Shown: positions 50,481-60,542 of the stretch, piece after piece
How positions within the stretch are numbered: the first letter of the stretch is position 1
Layout: each line of letters begins with the position of its first letter
Assembly (NCBI RefSeq): GCF_024397895.1
Contig: NZ_CP073346.1
Coordinates: forward strand, 1,922,001 to 1,986,000
Source of the DNA: Pseudomonas benzenivorans
Lineage (GTDB): Bacteria; Pseudomonadota; Gammaproteobacteria; Pseudomonadales; Pseudomonadaceae
Length of the DNA: 64,000 bases
Direction: 5' to 3'
Notes under the pieces: model-generated
Seen by the model: the letters and a program-made list of their open reading frames with translations, nothing else
The model's database searches: none
What the model was told of the DNA's origin: nothing
Program-made: the position numbers and the translations under genes

Positions 50481-52298
50481 ATGGATAAACAGAGCCCTCA
50501 CCAGCTGCTCCGCGTCCCCACACCCAACAAGCAGGGCCTGTCCTTCTGCGATGCCAGCCCGCGCGACCTCAAGCGCTGGATCGGTGGCTTGCCCAAGGCC
50601 AACATCGGAGAAACGGCCCGCCAGTTGTACCAGGCCCTGGTCGAACTCAATCAACTGCTGGCGTCCACGGACGCGCGCCTGCAACTGCTGGAGCTGCTGA
50701 GGCCCGAGGTGTATTACGTCTGCAAGCACCTGGAGCGGCACTTCCTTAACCAAGCCATCGTCCTCGACGAACGCCCGCGCAAGGTCGCCAACCTCTGCCA
50801 GGCCCTGCAGAACCACCTGGCGGTCGGCTACAAGCTGGTCATCTCCCAACTGGCGCCGCAGTCCGGGCGCGAGATTGCCCAGCCGCTGACACTGGCGCTG
50901 CAGCGCGCGACCCACAGCCTGTGCGCGCCGCTGATTCGCACCAGCCAACTCTATTGCCCGGTACCCGAAGGCCTGTGGCTGGAGCTGCACCAGCTCTACC
51001 AGATCGCCCTCGAGCGCAACCTTCATCGCGTGGCAGTCGGCGACCCCCTGGCCTCCCATACCAAAGGGCTGAGCATCGAGCAGAACTATCTGGTGGCGCT
51101 GATGCTCGGCAGTGCACGCTGCAACCAGATGCGCCAGAACAGCATCGCACGCCTGGCCGAGGTCCTCGAACCCTGGAGCGCACTGGTTCGCCTGCAGCCG
51201 GGCGATGCGCCCGCCAGCCTGTTCGCCGTGGCACCTCTGCAGGACGGCCCGCCGCGTTACAGCTCGCTGTTCCAGCCCCGCGAGCGGCAGCAGGCGCTCG
51301 GCATCGACCCGAGCCCCCTGGTCGATGCCATCAAGGAATACCTGCTGCTGCCGGCCGAGGACCGCGCCAGTGCCCGTCTGCTGGTTCCCGAAGGTTTCAG
51401 CCAGGACCTGCTGCAGCACCTCAGCTCGGCCTGGGGCGATATCGCCGAGCGAACCTTTCAGCGCACCCCGGGCCAGGGCGCGCTGACCCTGTGCATCGGC
51501 ATGAGCGCGCTGCATTTCTTCCTGTCCAACCGACGCCCCTTCAGCCAGATGCTGCAGTCGCCCAGCGCCAGCAGCTCCGCGGTCTTCAAGCCTAGCAGTG
51601 GCGCGCCCGACGTCTGGTCCAAGGCGTTCGACGCCCAGCAAGCGACCAACTGGGAGCACGGGCTGCCCTTCGAGGAGATCGAATACAGCAAGCCCCCCTC
51701 GAAAACCGCCCAGGGCGGTCAGCACGCGACCGCCGAGAGCGAAGAAGGCTACCCGACCTACGCGCTGCCGATAGTCAACCACAGCCCTGGCGGCTACTGC
51801 CTGTCCTGGCCGAAGGAGGTGCCCGGCCAGCTGCAAGCCGGCGAGCTGCTCGGCATGCAGGACAGCCCCACCCAGGGCTGGAGCGTCGCCGTGGTGCGCT
51901 GGATTCGCCAGGTACGCGGCGGCGGCACGCAGATGGGCATCGAGCTGATCGCGCCGCATGCCCAAGCCTGCGGCCTGCAACTGGTACGCAAGGCCGAGCA
52001 GAGCAGCCAGTACCTGCGAGCCTTGCTGCTGCCGGAAATCAGCGCGATCTCCCGCCCGGCGACGCTGATCACCCCGCGACTGCCCTTTCAGGAAGGCAAC
52101 AAGGTGATGATCAACATCAGCGGTACCGAGCGCCGCGCCGTGCTCAGCCGCCGCCAGACCAGCACCGGCAGTTTCAGTCAGTTCGAGTACCGCAGCCTCG
52201 ACCAACCCGGCAACGCCCCAGGGAAGCCCGTCACATCCCCGGGAACCCGCAGCGCAGATGGGGAGGAAGACTTTGACTCGCTCTGGAAGTCGCTGTAG
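50481..52298 (+). CDS. PilZ-like domain protein encoded upstream of FimX
   Basis: 605 residues. An N-terminal helical region (about 1-400) of unrecognised family precedes a C-terminal beta-rich domain near residues 425-560. In it VNHSPGGYCLSWPKEVPGQL contains the N-x-S-x-x-G form of the PilZ signature (D/N-h-S-x-x-G), followed by LQAGELLGMQDSPTQGWSVA and VVRWIRQVRGGGTQMGIELI. The upstream Arg-rich RxxxR motif of c-di-GMP-binding PilZ domains is not evident, so the domain may not bind the ligand by the usual route. It ends 63 bases before fimX. The pairing resembles the P. aeruginosa PA4958-FimX order. Its role is inferred only from context. Confidence 0.75.
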   Translation: MDKQSPHQLLRVPTPNKQGLSFCDASPRDLKRWIGGLPKANIGETARQLYQALVELNQLLASTDARLQLLELLRPEVYYVCKHLERHFLNQAIVLDERPRKVANLCQALQNHLAVGYKLVISQLAPQSGREIAQPLTLALQRATHSLCAPLIRTSQLYCPVPEGLWLELHQLYQIALERNLHRVAVGDPLASHTKGLSIEQNYLVALMLGSARCNQMRQNSIARLAEVLEPWSALVRLQPGDAPASLFAVAPLQDGPPRYSSLFQPRERQQALGIDPSPLVDAIKEYLLLPAEDRASARLLVPEGFSQDLLQHLSSAWGDIAERTFQRTPGQGALTLCIGMSALHFFLSNRRPFSQMLQSPSASSSAVFKPSSGAPDVWSKAFDAQQATNWEHGLPFEEIEYSKPPSKTAQGGQHATAESEEGYPTYALPIVNHSPGGYCLSWPKEVPGQLQAGELLGMQDSPTQGWSVAVVRWIRQVRGGGTQMGIELIAPHAQACGLQLVRKAEQSSQYLRALLLPEISAISRPATLITPRLPFQEGNKVMINISGTERRAVLSRRQTSTGSFSQFEYRSLDQPGNAPGKPVTSPGTRSADGEEDFDSLWKSL

Positions 52299-52361
52299 AT
52301 TGCCGATTCATCACCTTTTGTCGCCTTTTCGCGCCCGTTCGGCGCAAACCTGATCCCCGCC

Positions 52362-54431
52362 ATGGCCATCGAAAAAAAAACTATTCGGCTGCTGATACTG
52401 GAAGACTCGCAGAATGAGGCCGAACGCCTCGTCAGCCTGTTCCGCAACGCCGGCCGCGCGACCCGGGTACACCGCCTGAGCTCGAGCGAGGACCTGGCCG
52501 AAGCCCTGCAGCAGAGCTGGGACCTGCTGATCGCCGCGCCCAGCAGCGAACACCTCGCCCCCGGCGAGGCCATCAGCGCGATTCGCCGCCAGGCCAAGGA
52601 CATCCCGGTCATCCAGCTGCTTGCCGACAACGACTCCGACAGCATCACCGAGGCCCTGACCCTGGGCGCCCAGGACGCCCTGCCGCAAGGCGAGGATGAG
52701 CGCCTGGTACTGGTCGCCCAGCGCGAATTGAGCAACCTGGAGGAACGCCGCGCGCGGCGCGCGGCCGAGGTGGCCTTGCGCGAAGCGGAAAAGCGCTGCC
52801 AACTGCTGCTGGAAAGCTCGGTCGACGCCATCACCTACGTGCATGACGGCATGCACATCTATGCCAACCGCGCCTATCTCGAGCTGTTCGACTACCAGGA
52901 CGCCGACGAACTGGAAGGCATGCCGATGATCGACCTGATCGCCGCCGCCGACCAGGCAGGGTTCAAGGATTTCCTGAAGAGCTACCAAGGCCTCGAGGGC
53001 AGCGCCGAGCTGGCCTGCGCCGGGCTCAGAGCCAGCGGCGATACCTTCCCGGCCCGGATGAGCTTCTCCCCGGCCAGTTATGACGGCGAGCCCTGCATTC
53101 AGGTGGTGATTCGCGGCGAAGTCGGCAACGCCGAGCTGGAGGAAAAGCTGCGCGAGATCAGCAGCCAGGACCTGGTTACCGGCCTGTACAACCGCAACCA
53201 CTTCCTTGGCCTGATGGACGCCGCCGCCGAGCGTGCGGTAAAAGCCGGCCAGCCGGCCAGCCTGGCCTACATCCGCGTCGATCACTACGCCAGCCTGCTC
53301 GCCGAAGTCGGCCTGGCCGGAATCGACTTGCTGCTGACCGACCTGGCCAGTCTGTTGCGCGCGCACTTCCCCGGCGATGCGCAGCTGGCCCGCTTCGGCG
53401 ACGACGTGTTCACCGTACTGCAACCCGGCCTGACGCCGGAGCAGTCGCAGGCAAGCTTGACCAGCTTGCTGAAGAAAGTCGAAAGCCACCTGTTCGACAT
53501 CAGCGGCCGCACCGCCCAGACCACCCTGTCGATCGGCATCGCCGGCCTCAGCGAAAAGACCACCAAGGCCCAGGAGGTGGTCAACCGCGCGCAACGCTGC
53601 GCCGACGACCTGAGCGACGGCAATGCCCTGAAGCTGTTCGACCCTTCCGCCGAGCTGGCCGCCGCCGCCAACCGCGGCAGCATTGTGGCCATGGTCCAGC
53701 AGGCCCTTGAGCACAACAGCTTCCGCCTGCTGTTCCAACCGATCATCAGCCTGCGGGGCGACAGCCACGAGCACTATGAGGTGCTGCTGCGCATGCTCAA
53801 TCCGCAGGGACAGGAGGTACCTCCACCGGACTTCCTCAACGCGGCCAAGGATGCCGGGCTCGGCGAGAAGATCGATCGCTGGGTGATACTCAACTCGATC
53901 AAGCTGCTCGCCGACCATCGCAGCAAGGGTCACAGCACCCGTCTGTTCATTCACCTGTCTAGCGCCAGCCTGCAGGATCAGACCCTGCTGCCCTGGCTCA
54001 GCGTGGCCTTGAAGGCCGCTCGCCTGCCCTCGGATGCGCTGGTCTTCCAACTTAGCGAGCCGGACGCCATTGCCTACCTGAAGCAGGCCAAGGCCCTGAG
54101 CCAGGGCTTGCACGAGCTGCACTGCAAGGTCGCCCTGAGCCAGTTCGGCTGCGCCCTGAATCCGTTCAACACGCTCAAACACCTGCAGCTGGACTTCATC
54201 AAGATCGACGGTTCGTACTCCCAGGACCTGAGCAAGCCCGACAGCCAGGAAGCCTTGAAGACCCTACTGGCCAGCCTGCACGCCCAAGCCAAGCTGACCA
54301 TCGTGCCCTTCGTCGAGAGCGCCAGCGTCCTCGCCACGCTCTGGCAGGCCGGGGTCAACTACATCCAGGGCTACTACCTGCAGGCGCCCAGTCAGTCGAT
54401 GAATTACGACTTCTCCTCCGACGACGAGTGA
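52362..54431 (+). CDS. fimX: FimX, degenerate GGDEF-EAL c-di-GMP effector
   Basis: 689 residues. Domains: a REC-like N-terminal domain (about 8-120, LLILEDSQNEAERLVSLF), PAS (about 140-250, SSVDAITYVHDGMHIYANRA), a degenerate GGDEF (about 270-430, with R-F-G-D-D-V-F in place of GGDEF) and a degenerate EAL (about 440-685, with Y-E-V-L-L-R-M in place of EALLR). Both catalytic motifs are altered, as in P. aeruginosa FimX, which binds but does not make or degrade c-di-GMP and controls type IV pilus assembly and twitching. The length is close to the P. aeruginosa protein. It is followed by an intrinsic terminator. Confidence 0.95.
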   Translation: MAIEKKTIRLLILEDSQNEAERLVSLFRNAGRATRVHRLSSSEDLAEALQQSWDLLIAAPSSEHLAPGEAISAIRRQAKDIPVIQLLADNDSDSITEALTLGAQDALPQGEDERLVLVAQRELSNLEERRARRAAEVALREAEKRCQLLLESSVDAITYVHDGMHIYANRAYLELFDYQDADELEGMPMIDLIAAADQAGFKDFLKSYQGLEGSAELACAGLRASGDTFPARMSFSPASYDGEPCIQVVIRGEVGNAELEEKLREISSQDLVTGLYNRNHFLGLMDAAAERAVKAGQPASLAYIRVDHYASLLAEVGLAGIDLLLTDLASLLRAHFPGDAQLARFGDDVFTVLQPGLTPEQSQASLTSLLKKVESHLFDISGRTAQTTLSIGIAGLSEKTTKAQEVVNRAQRCADDLSDGNALKLFDPSAELAAAANRGSIVAMVQQALEHNSFRLLFQPIISLRGDSHEHYEVLLRMLNPQGQEVPPPDFLNAAKDAGLGEKIDRWVILNSIKLLADHRSKGHSTRLFIHLSSASLQDQTLLPWLSVALKAARLPSDALVFQLSEPDAIAYLKQAKALSQGLHELHCKVALSQFGCALNPFNTLKHLQLDFIKIDGSYSQDLSKPDSQEALKTLLASLHAQAKLTIVPFVESASVLATLWQAGVNYIQGYYLQAPSQSMNYDFSSDDE

Positions 54432-54446
54432 CGCAACGCCAGCCCC

Positions 54447-54478
54447 ATGAAAAAGCCGCCCGCGGGCGGCTTTTTCAT
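54447..54478. terminator. Bidirectional intrinsic terminator
   Basis: ATGAAAAAGCCGCCCG and CGGGCGGCTTTTTCAT form an exact palindrome with a T-run on either strand. It lies between convergent fimX (stop at 54431) and serB (stop at 54486). Confidence 0.93.
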
Positions 54479-54485
54479 GCCTGGC

Positions 54486-55700
54486 CTATTCCAGCCCGTC
54501 GCGGTCGCGGAACCCCAGCAGGTAGAGGATGCCGTCCAACCCCAGGGTGGAGATGGCCTGCTTGGCCGACTGCTTGACCAGCGGCTTGGCGCGGAACGCC
54601 ACGCCCAGCCCGGCAATCGCCAGCATCGGCAGGTCATTGGCGCCATCGCCCACGGCAATGGTCTGCTCCAGGCGCAAGCCTTCCTTCTCCGCCAGTTCGC
54701 GCAACAGGTCGGCCTTGCGCTGGGCATCGACGATCGGCTCGACGGCCACGCCCGTGACCCGGCCATCGACTATCTGCAGTTCGTTGGCAAACACGTAGTC
54801 GATGCCCAGCTTGGCTTGCAGCTGCTTGGCGAAATAGGTGAAACCGCCCGAGAGGATCGCGGTCTTGTAACCCAACCGGCGCAGCTCGCTGAACAGCGTT
54901 TCGGCACCCTCGGTCAGGCGCAGCGAGGCGCCGATATCGGCCAGCACGGTTTCCGGCAGCCCCTTGAGCAGGGCCAGGCGCTCCCTGAAGCTGGCGGCGA
55001 AGTCCAGCTCGCCGCGCATGGCCCGCTCGGTGATCGCCGCGACCTGTTCACCGACCCCGGCCGCCTTGGCCAGCTCGTCGATCACCTCGGCCTCGATCAG
55101 CGTCGAGTCCATGTCGAACACCGCCAGGCGACGGTTGCGGCGAAACAGCGAATCGCGCTGGAAGGCGATATCCACGTTCAGCTCCTGCGCCACGCTGAGG
55201 AACTCGGCACGCAGCGCCGCCGGATCGGCCGGTTCGCCGCGCACGGAGAACTCGATGCAGCCCTTGCCCTGCTCCGCCGGGGTATCCAGCGGCATGCGCC
55301 CGGACAGGCGGTCGATATGGTCGATATTGAGGCCATAGCGGGCGGTGATCGCACTGACCCGCTGCAACTGCTCGGCAGTGACCTTGCGGGTCAGCAGGGT
55401 GACGATATGCCGGGCCTTGCCCTGGCCGCCCACCCACTGCTGGTAGTCCGCCTCGGAAACCGGTGTGAAGCGCACCTGCTGATCCAGCTTGTAGGCGGTG
55501 AACAGCACATTCTTGAGCACCGAGGAGGCCTGCTCGGTGCCGGGAATCTCGACCAGGATGCCGAACGACAGGGTGTCGTGGATCACCGCCTGGCCGATGT
55601 CGAGGATATTCACCCCGCCCTGGGCCAGCACGCCGGTGATGGCGGCGGTAAGACCCGGGCGGTCCTCGCCGGTGATATTGATCAGGACGATTTCGCGCAC
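54486..55700 (-). CDS. serB: Phosphoserine phosphatase SerB
   Basis: 404 residues. The start is the GTG at 55700 (GGGG 7 bases upstream), which gives the family start (V/M)REIVLINITGEDRPGLTA. An N-terminal ACT-like region precedes the HAD phosphatase domain. Signatures are LAVFDMDSTLIEAEVIDEL (D-x-D-x-T nucleophile), AILSGGFTYFAKQLQAKLG and TIAVGDGANDLPMLAIAGLG. It releases serine from O-phosphoserine. It ends at a terminator shared with fimX and is divergent from the pseudo-cyclase gene. Confidence 0.97.
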   Translation of the reverse strand: MREIVLINITGEDRPGLTAAITGVLAQGGVNILDIGQAVIHDTLSFGILVEIPGTEQASSVLKNVLFTAYKLDQQVRFTPVSEADYQQWVGGQGKARHIVTLLTRKVTAEQLQRVSAITARYGLNIDHIDRLSGRMPLDTPAEQGKGCIEFSVRGEPADPAALRAEFLSVAQELNVDIAFQRDSLFRRNRRLAVFDMDSTLIEAEVIDELAKAAGVGEQVAAITERAMRGELDFAASFRERLALLKGLPETVLADIGASLRLTEGAETLFSELRRLGYKTAILSGGFTYFAKQLQAKLGIDYVFANELQIVDGRVTGVAVEPIVDAQRKADLLRELAEKEGLRLEQTIAVGDGANDLPMLAIAGLGVAFRAKPLVKQSAKQAISTLGLDGILYLLGFRDRDGLE

Positions 55701-55875
55701 GGCGCACCCCCAAGGCTCGGTGAACAGATGGACAGCTCGCCGAATGACCGGCAAGCGGGAGAAAAGCCGCACATTCTACCCATTTTCGCGGCCGTACGGG
55801 CATGCGCGGCGCTTTGCCCGCTGCAGGGCGGTCGCTATACTGCGCGGCAACTCCAGTCGACAAGAGCCGAGCTCT

Positions 55876-57354
55876 GTGAACCGGCCCGCCCCCGTAAAGC
55901 CCGACAACTTCTTCCTCCTGCTGTTCCAGGCCCTGCGCCAGCGCCGGGTTCCCCTGGCCCTGCGCATTGCCAGCCACAGCCTGCTGCTGGTGGCCCTGGC
56001 GCTGGTGATCTATGCCTGGGTCATCGGCATGCAGTTCAAGCAGGCCATGCAGCAGCAAGCCGAAGCCCTGGGCACCAGCCTGATCACCCAGACCGCGGCG
56101 TCGGCCACCGAACTGCTGGTCTCCAACGACATTCTCAGCCTCAACGTGCTGCTGAACAACCTGGTGAAGAACCCGCTGGTGGCCCATGCGGCCATCTACA
56201 GCGTGGACAACCGCCTGCTCGCCGAAGCCGGCGCCCGCCCGAGCAAGAGCATGCTCGGCGAAACCGAGGGCCTTTACTCGACCCCCATCACCTTCCAGGA
56301 GGTGATCGCCGGCCAGCTGCGTATCAGCCTGGACATGCGCCAGTTCCAGCAGCCGATGACCATCAGCCTGCAGAGCATGGGCATCCTCAGCCTGATTCTG
56401 CTGGCGCTGACCCTGAGCCTGAGCCTGCGCCTGGGCCGCCATATCTCCACGCCGCTGCTGCAGCTGCGGGTCTGGCTGCGCGATCCGGACGACCCGGCGC
56501 CCGGCGCCGGCCGCCAGGACGAGATCGGCGACCTGGCGCGCCAGCTGCAGTCTCGCCTGGTACCGGAGAAGCCGGAGCCCGAGCAGCCGGACGAAGACGC
56601 CGAAACGCGCGACGAGGACGACTACCCGCTGGAATCGATCGACCGGGAGCCGCGTTTCGCCGTGCCGAACCTGCGCGACGAACAGGACGACGACCTGACT
56701 GGCGAGGGCGACGAAGACCTCGACCCGTTCGCCGACCTGCAGGATGTCACGGCCGAACAGCCGCCTGCCGTCGCGCCGGCAACGCCACAACCGAGCGCGG
56801 TGCTGGCAATCCAGCTGGGCGCCCAGGAACAACTGCGGCGCCTGCCGCGGGCACGCCTGCTCGACCTGCTGCAGCGCTACCGCGATTGCCTGAACCAGGC
56901 TGCGGCGCTCTATCAGGGCGAGTTGCACACCCTCAGCGACGGCAGCAGCCTGATGCTGTTCCACAGCCGCGACAGTGGCGACGACTACCTGACCCACGCG
57001 ATCTGCTGCGGCGAACTGATGCGTGCGCTCGGCCACGCCCTGCAAATCGAGGTCGCCGACAGCGGCATCACCCTGCAGCTGCAGCTGGGCCTGACCCAGG
57101 GCACCGAGCTGCTCGGCCTCAGCCAGGGCGACCTGCTGCTCAGCGACACCGCCCAGGAGGCCCTGGCCCTGTCTCAGCACAGCCGCAACCTGCTGCTGCT
57201 GGAACGGCGCATCGCCGAGGACCCGCTGGTTCGCCAGCGCAGCCGCATCCGCGCCATCACCAGCCCGGAAGGCGCCTGCTGCGTGGAGCGCCTGCTGGAG
57301 CCCTACCCGTCGCTGCTGGAGCGCCAGCTGGCGCACATGCACGAAAGCCACTGA
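55876..57354 (+). CDS. Membrane protein with HAMP-like linker and degenerate nucleotide-cyclase-like domain
   Basis: 492 residues from a GTG at 55876. Layout: TM1 (about 25-50, LALRIASHSLLLVALALVIY), a small periplasmic domain (about 55-165), TM2 (about 168-185, ILSLILLALTLSLSLRL), a HAMP-like connector, an acidic low-complexity linker (about 230-300) and a C-terminal domain (about 310-480). The C-terminal domain follows the class III adenylate/guanylate cyclase pattern: LAIQLGAQEQLRRLPRARLL, LYQGELHTLSDGSSLMLFH and LTHAICCGELMRALG. The first metal-binding Asp is absent (LGAQEQ), so catalysis is unlikely. PA4961-like proteins occupy this place in P. aeruginosa. It diverges from serB. Confidence 0.7.
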   Translation: MNRPAPVKPDNFFLLLFQALRQRRVPLALRIASHSLLLVALALVIYAWVIGMQFKQAMQQQAEALGTSLITQTAASATELLVSNDILSLNVLLNNLVKNPLVAHAAIYSVDNRLLAEAGARPSKSMLGETEGLYSTPITFQEVIAGQLRISLDMRQFQQPMTISLQSMGILSLILLALTLSLSLRLGRHISTPLLQLRVWLRDPDDPAPGAGRQDEIGDLARQLQSRLVPEKPEPEQPDEDAETRDEDDYPLESIDREPRFAVPNLRDEQDDDLTGEGDEDLDPFADLQDVTAEQPPAVAPATPQPSAVLAIQLGAQEQLRRLPRARLLDLLQRYRDCLNQAAALYQGELHTLSDGSSLMLFHSRDSGDDYLTHAICCGELMRALGHALQIEVADSGITLQLQLGLTQGTELLGLSQGDLLLSDTAQEALALSQHSRNLLLLERRIAEDPLVRQRSRIRAITSPEGACCVERLLEPYPSLLERQLAHMHESH

Positions 57355-57370
57355 GTGGGCAGCACCCACA

Positions 57371-57399
57371 AAAAAGCCCCGCCTTGAGCGGGGCTTTTT
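57371..57399. terminator. Intrinsic terminator
   Basis: AAAAAGCCCCGC, a five-base loop and GCGGGGCTTTTT form a strong stem with T-runs on both strands. It ends the pseudo-cyclase gene (stop at 57354) and the convergent PqiC-like gene (stop at 57433). Confidence 0.93.
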
Positions 57400-57432
57400 A
57401 TGGACGACAGCTCAAGCCGGCGAGTCGGCGAG

Positions 57433-58149
57433 TCAGAAGCGAAAGACCTCGCCCTCGATCCTGATCGGCTCGACCACCGGCGCCTTCGGTCGAGCTGGCT
57501 TGGCCGCGGGCGCGACCGGAGTCTTCTTGCGTGGCTCCTCGGCCACCACCGGAGGCAGATTGCCGTACTCCTGCACCGCCAGGGCCACCTGCTCGACCAG
57601 CTGACGCATCACCAGGCTCTGGGCGCGCACCTGGTCGGCGATGGTGCCCTGATGGGCCTCCTCCAGGCGGACCAGGCGGCCGTCGAGGAGCTTTCCATCG
57701 GGGTTCAGCAGGCGCCAGTGCGCCTCGAGCACGGCCGGCAGCTGCGGCCCGGAATCCAGGCGGCTGATCGACAGCAGCACCTGCACCTGAGGCGTGAAAC
57801 CGGGCGTCGCCGGCGCCATGGCCAGGCGCTGGCTGTTCAGCCGCGCGGCCAGTTGGCGCAACAGCTGGCGGTCGATGTCCGCCGCCAGACTGCCCGCCCA
57901 GCGCCCCTCGCTGGTCGCCGTCAGGCTGCCGTCGGGCTGGCGCTGCAGCAGCGCCTCGCGCTGCAGGTAGTCGGCAATCGACACCGGCCCCAAGAGCACG
58001 GCCACCCCGCCCTTCTCGTCAGGCAGCTCGGCGTTGCCACCGTCGAGCTGATACAACGGCACTGGCTGGTAGGCCGTACAGCCGACCAGACCGAGCAGGC
58101 CGGTCAACAGCAGGATCAAGGGAAGGCGCACTACAGTCATTACTCTCAT
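57433..58149 (-). CDS. PqiC/YmbA-like lipoprotein (ABC transport auxiliary)
   Basis: 238 residues, from the ATG at 58149 or at 58140. A lipobox is clear: LPLILLLTGLLGLVGCTAY, with acylation at the Cys near residue 24. The following YQLDGGNAELPDEKGGVAVL and LGPVSIADYLQREALLQR are typical of the DUF330 (PqiC/YmbA) family, which joins outer-membrane lipid-transport machinery. The WAGSLAADIDRQLLRQLAAR segment also fits. A basic and Pro-rich tail (PRKKTPVAPAAKPARPKAPV) precedes the C-terminus. No pqiA or pqiB genes are adjacent, so the partner is elsewhere. The gene stands alone, downstream of parC. Confidence 0.85.
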   Translation of the reverse strand: MRVMTVVRLPLILLLTGLLGLVGCTAYQPVPLYQLDGGNAELPDEKGGVAVLLGPVSIADYLQREALLQRQPDGSLTATSEGRWAGSLAADIDRQLLRQLAARLNSQRLAMAPATPGFTPQVQVLLSISRLDSGPQLPAVLEAHWRLLNPDGKLLDGRLVRLEEAHQGTIADQVRAQSLVMRQLVEQVALAVQEYGNLPPVVAEEPRKKTPVAPAAKPARPKAPVVEPIRIEGEVFRF

Positions 58150-58285
58150 CCGGCCGGCCTGGACTGCCGGCAGTCTAACCTGGGTTGGCGAACGCGCTCA
58201 GCCGACCTGGCGCATTCCATGGCCGACTATCATCCGCCAAAGCGCCGCACGACTCCAGCCTCGTGCGCCGCAAGACTCGGACGGT

Positions 58286-60535
58286 CTACTCGACCAGCAG
58301 CGCATCGACCCGCTGGAAACCGCGCGGCAGCTTGTTGCCGCGCCGCCCGCGCTCGCCCTTGTAGTGCTCCAGGTCGTCGGCCTTGAGCGACAGGGTGCGC
58401 TTGCCCGCCTGCAGGACCAGGGTCGCGCCGGCCGGCAGCACCGCCAGGTCGCTGAGGAACTCCTCGCGGCTGGCGACCCGCTCGCCGGGTATGCCGATGA
58501 TCTTGTTGCCCTTGCCCTTGCCCAGCTGGGGCAGGTCGGCGACCTTGAACAACAGCAGCCGGCCCTCGGTGGTCACCGCGGCCAACCAGTCCTCTTCGCG
58601 ACTGGCCAACGGCTTGGGCGGCACCACCCTGGCCCCTGCCGGCAGGCTGAGCAGGGCCTTGCCGGCCTTGTTCTTGGCCTGCAGGTCCTCGCCCTTGACC
58701 ACGAAGCCGTAACCGGCGTCGGAGGCGATCACATAGAGCGCGTTGTCGTCCGGCAGCAACACACAGTCGAAGGTCGCCCCCGGCGGCGGCGCCAGGCGCC
58801 CGGTCAGTGGTTCGCCCTGACCGCGGGCCGATGGCAGCGAATGGGCGGCCAGCGAATAGCTGCGTCCGGTGGAGTCGATGAACACCGCGTACTGGTTCGA
58901 GCGCCCTGGCGCGGCCGCCTTGAAGCCATCACCGGCCTTGTAGGACAGGCCGGTTGCGTCGATGTCGTGGCCCTTGGCGCAACGCACCCAGCCCTTCTCG
59001 GACATCACCACAGTGATCGGCTCGGTCGGCAGCAGCTCGGTCTCCGACAGTGCGCGGGCCTCGGCGCGGGCGACGATCGGTGAGCGGCGGGCGTCGCCGT
59101 AGGTCTCGGCGTCCTTGATGATTTCGTCGCGCACCAGCTTCTTCAGCTTGGCTTCGCTGCCGAGCAGGGCCAGCAGCTTGGCCCGCTCCTTGGCCAGCTC
59201 GTCCTGCTCGCCGCGGATCTTCATCTCTTCCAGGCGCGCCAGCTGGCGCAGGCGGGTGTCGAGAATGTAGTCGGCCTGCACGTCGGTGAGGCCGAAACGC
59301 GCCATCAGCACCGGCTTGGGCTGATCCTCGGTACGGATGATGTGGATCACCTCGTCGAGGTTGAGGAAGGCGACCAGCAAGCCCTCCAACAGGTGCAGGC
59401 GCTTTTCCACCTTGTCCAGGCGGAACTGCAGGCGCCGGCGCACCGTGTTCACCCGGTACTCCAACCACTCACGCAGCATCTGCCGCAGGTTCTTCACCTG
59501 GGGCTTGCCGTCCAGGCCGATGACATTGGTGTTGACCCGGTAGCTGGACTCCAGATCGGTGGTGGCGAACAGGTGGGTCATCAACTCGTCGGCATCGACC
59601 CGGTTGGAGCGCGGGATGATGACGATGCGGCAGGGATGCTCGTGATCCGACTCGTCGCGCAGGTCGGCGACCATCGGCAGCTTCTTGGCCTGCATCTGCC
59701 CGGCGATCTGCTCCAGCACCTTGGCCCCGGATACCTGATGCGGCAACGCGGTGACCACGATGTCGCCATCCTCGATGCGGTACACCGCACGCATTCGCAC
59801 CGAGCCACGGCCGGTCTCGTAGATCTTCAGCAGATCGGCGCGCGGGGTGATCACCTCCGCCTCGGTGGGGAAGTCCGGCCCCAGCACATGCTCGCACAGC
59901 TGCTCGACCGTGGCGTCCGGCTGATCCAGCAGACGCACGCAGGCCGCGGCGACTTCGCGCAGGTTGTGCGGCGGCACGTCGGTGGCCATGCCCACGGCGA
60001 TGCCCGTGGTGCCGTTGAGCAGCAGGTTGGGCAGGCGCGCCGGCAGGGTCGCCGGCTCGTTGAGAGTACCGTCGAAGTTCGGCACCCAGTCCACCGTGCC
60101 CTGCCCCAGCTCGGTCAGCAGCACCTCCGAATAGCGCGACAGGCGCGCCTCGGTGTAGCGCATGGCGGCGAAGGACTTGGGATCGTCGGGGGCGCCCCAG
60201 TTGCCCTGCCCGTCCACCAGGGTATAGCGGTAGCTGAACGGCTGGGCCATCAGCACCATGGCCTCGTAGCAGGCCGAATCGCCGTGGGGGTGGAACTTGC
60301 CGAGCACGTCACCGACGGTACGCGCCGACTTCTTGTGCTTGGCATCGGCATCCAGGCCCAGCTCGCTCATGGCATAGACGATGCGCCGCTGCACCGGCTT
60401 CAAACCGTCGCCGATATGCGGCAGGGCGCGATCCATGATCACGTACATCGAATAGTTGAGATAGGCCTGCTCGGTGAAGTCGGCAAGCGAGCGGCGCTCA
60501 ACGCCATCCAGGCTCAGATCGAGGGATTCGCTCAT
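58286..60535 (-). CDS. parC: DNA topoisomerase IV subunit A
   Basis: 749 residues. The breakage-reunion domain carries the catalytic tyrosine Tyr127 in [13 protein letters not shown]. The quinolone-resistance region reads [15 protein letters not shown]; Ser87 and Glu91 (P. aeruginosa numbering) are unmutated, so no target-based resistance is evident here. The C-terminal beta-propeller (about 490-745) shows the expected pinwheel repeats but a shorter GyrA-type box. Topoisomerase IV decatenates replicated chromosomes with ParE. It is the fourth gene of a leftward unit with parE, the phytase-like gene and the protease gene, beginning 7 bases after the protease stop. Confidence 0.97.
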   Translation of the reverse strand: MSESLDLSLDGVERRSLADFTEQAYLNYSMYVIMDRALPHIGDGLKPVQRRIVYAMSELGLDADAKHKKSARTVGDVLGKFHPHGDSACYEAMVLMAQPFSYRYTLVDGQGNWGAPDDPKSFAAMRYTEARLSRYSEVLLTELGQGTVDWVPNFDGTLNEPATLPARLPNLLLNGTTGIAVGMATDVPPHNLREVAAACVRLLDQPDATVEQLCEHVLGPDFPTEAEVITPRADLLKIYETGRGSVRMRAVYRIEDGDIVVTALPHQVSGAKVLEQIAGQMQAKKLPMVADLRDESDHEHPCRIVIIPRSNRVDADELMTHLFATTDLESSYRVNTNVIGLDGKPQVKNLRQMLREWLEYRVNTVRRRLQFRLDKVEKRLHLLEGLLVAFLNLDEVIHIIRTEDQPKPVLMARFGLTDVQADYILDTRLRQLARLEEMKIRGEQDELAKERAKLLALLGSEAKLKKLVRDEIIKDAETYGDARRSPIVARAEARALSETELLPTEPITVVMSEKGWVRCAKGHDIDATGLSYKAGDGFKAAAPGRSNQYAVFIDSTGRSYSLAAHSLPSARGQGEPLTGRLAPPPGATFDCVLLPDDNALYVIASDAGYGFVVKGEDLQAKNKAGKALLSLPAGARVVPPKPLASREEDWLAAVTTEGRLLLFKVADLPQLGKGKGNKIIGIPGERVASREEFLSDLAVLPAGATLVLQAGKRTLSLKADDLEHYKGERGRRGNKLPRGFQRVDALLVE

Positions 60536-60542
60536 GGGAGTC

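Noticed and set aside
54447..57464. A 1005-codon plus-strand frame spanning the end of fimX, serB and the pseudo-cyclase gene
   Set aside because: It crosses two intrinsic terminators and lies antisense to serB and out of frame with the pseudo-cyclase gene; the composition is Arg/Pro/Gln-rich noise.
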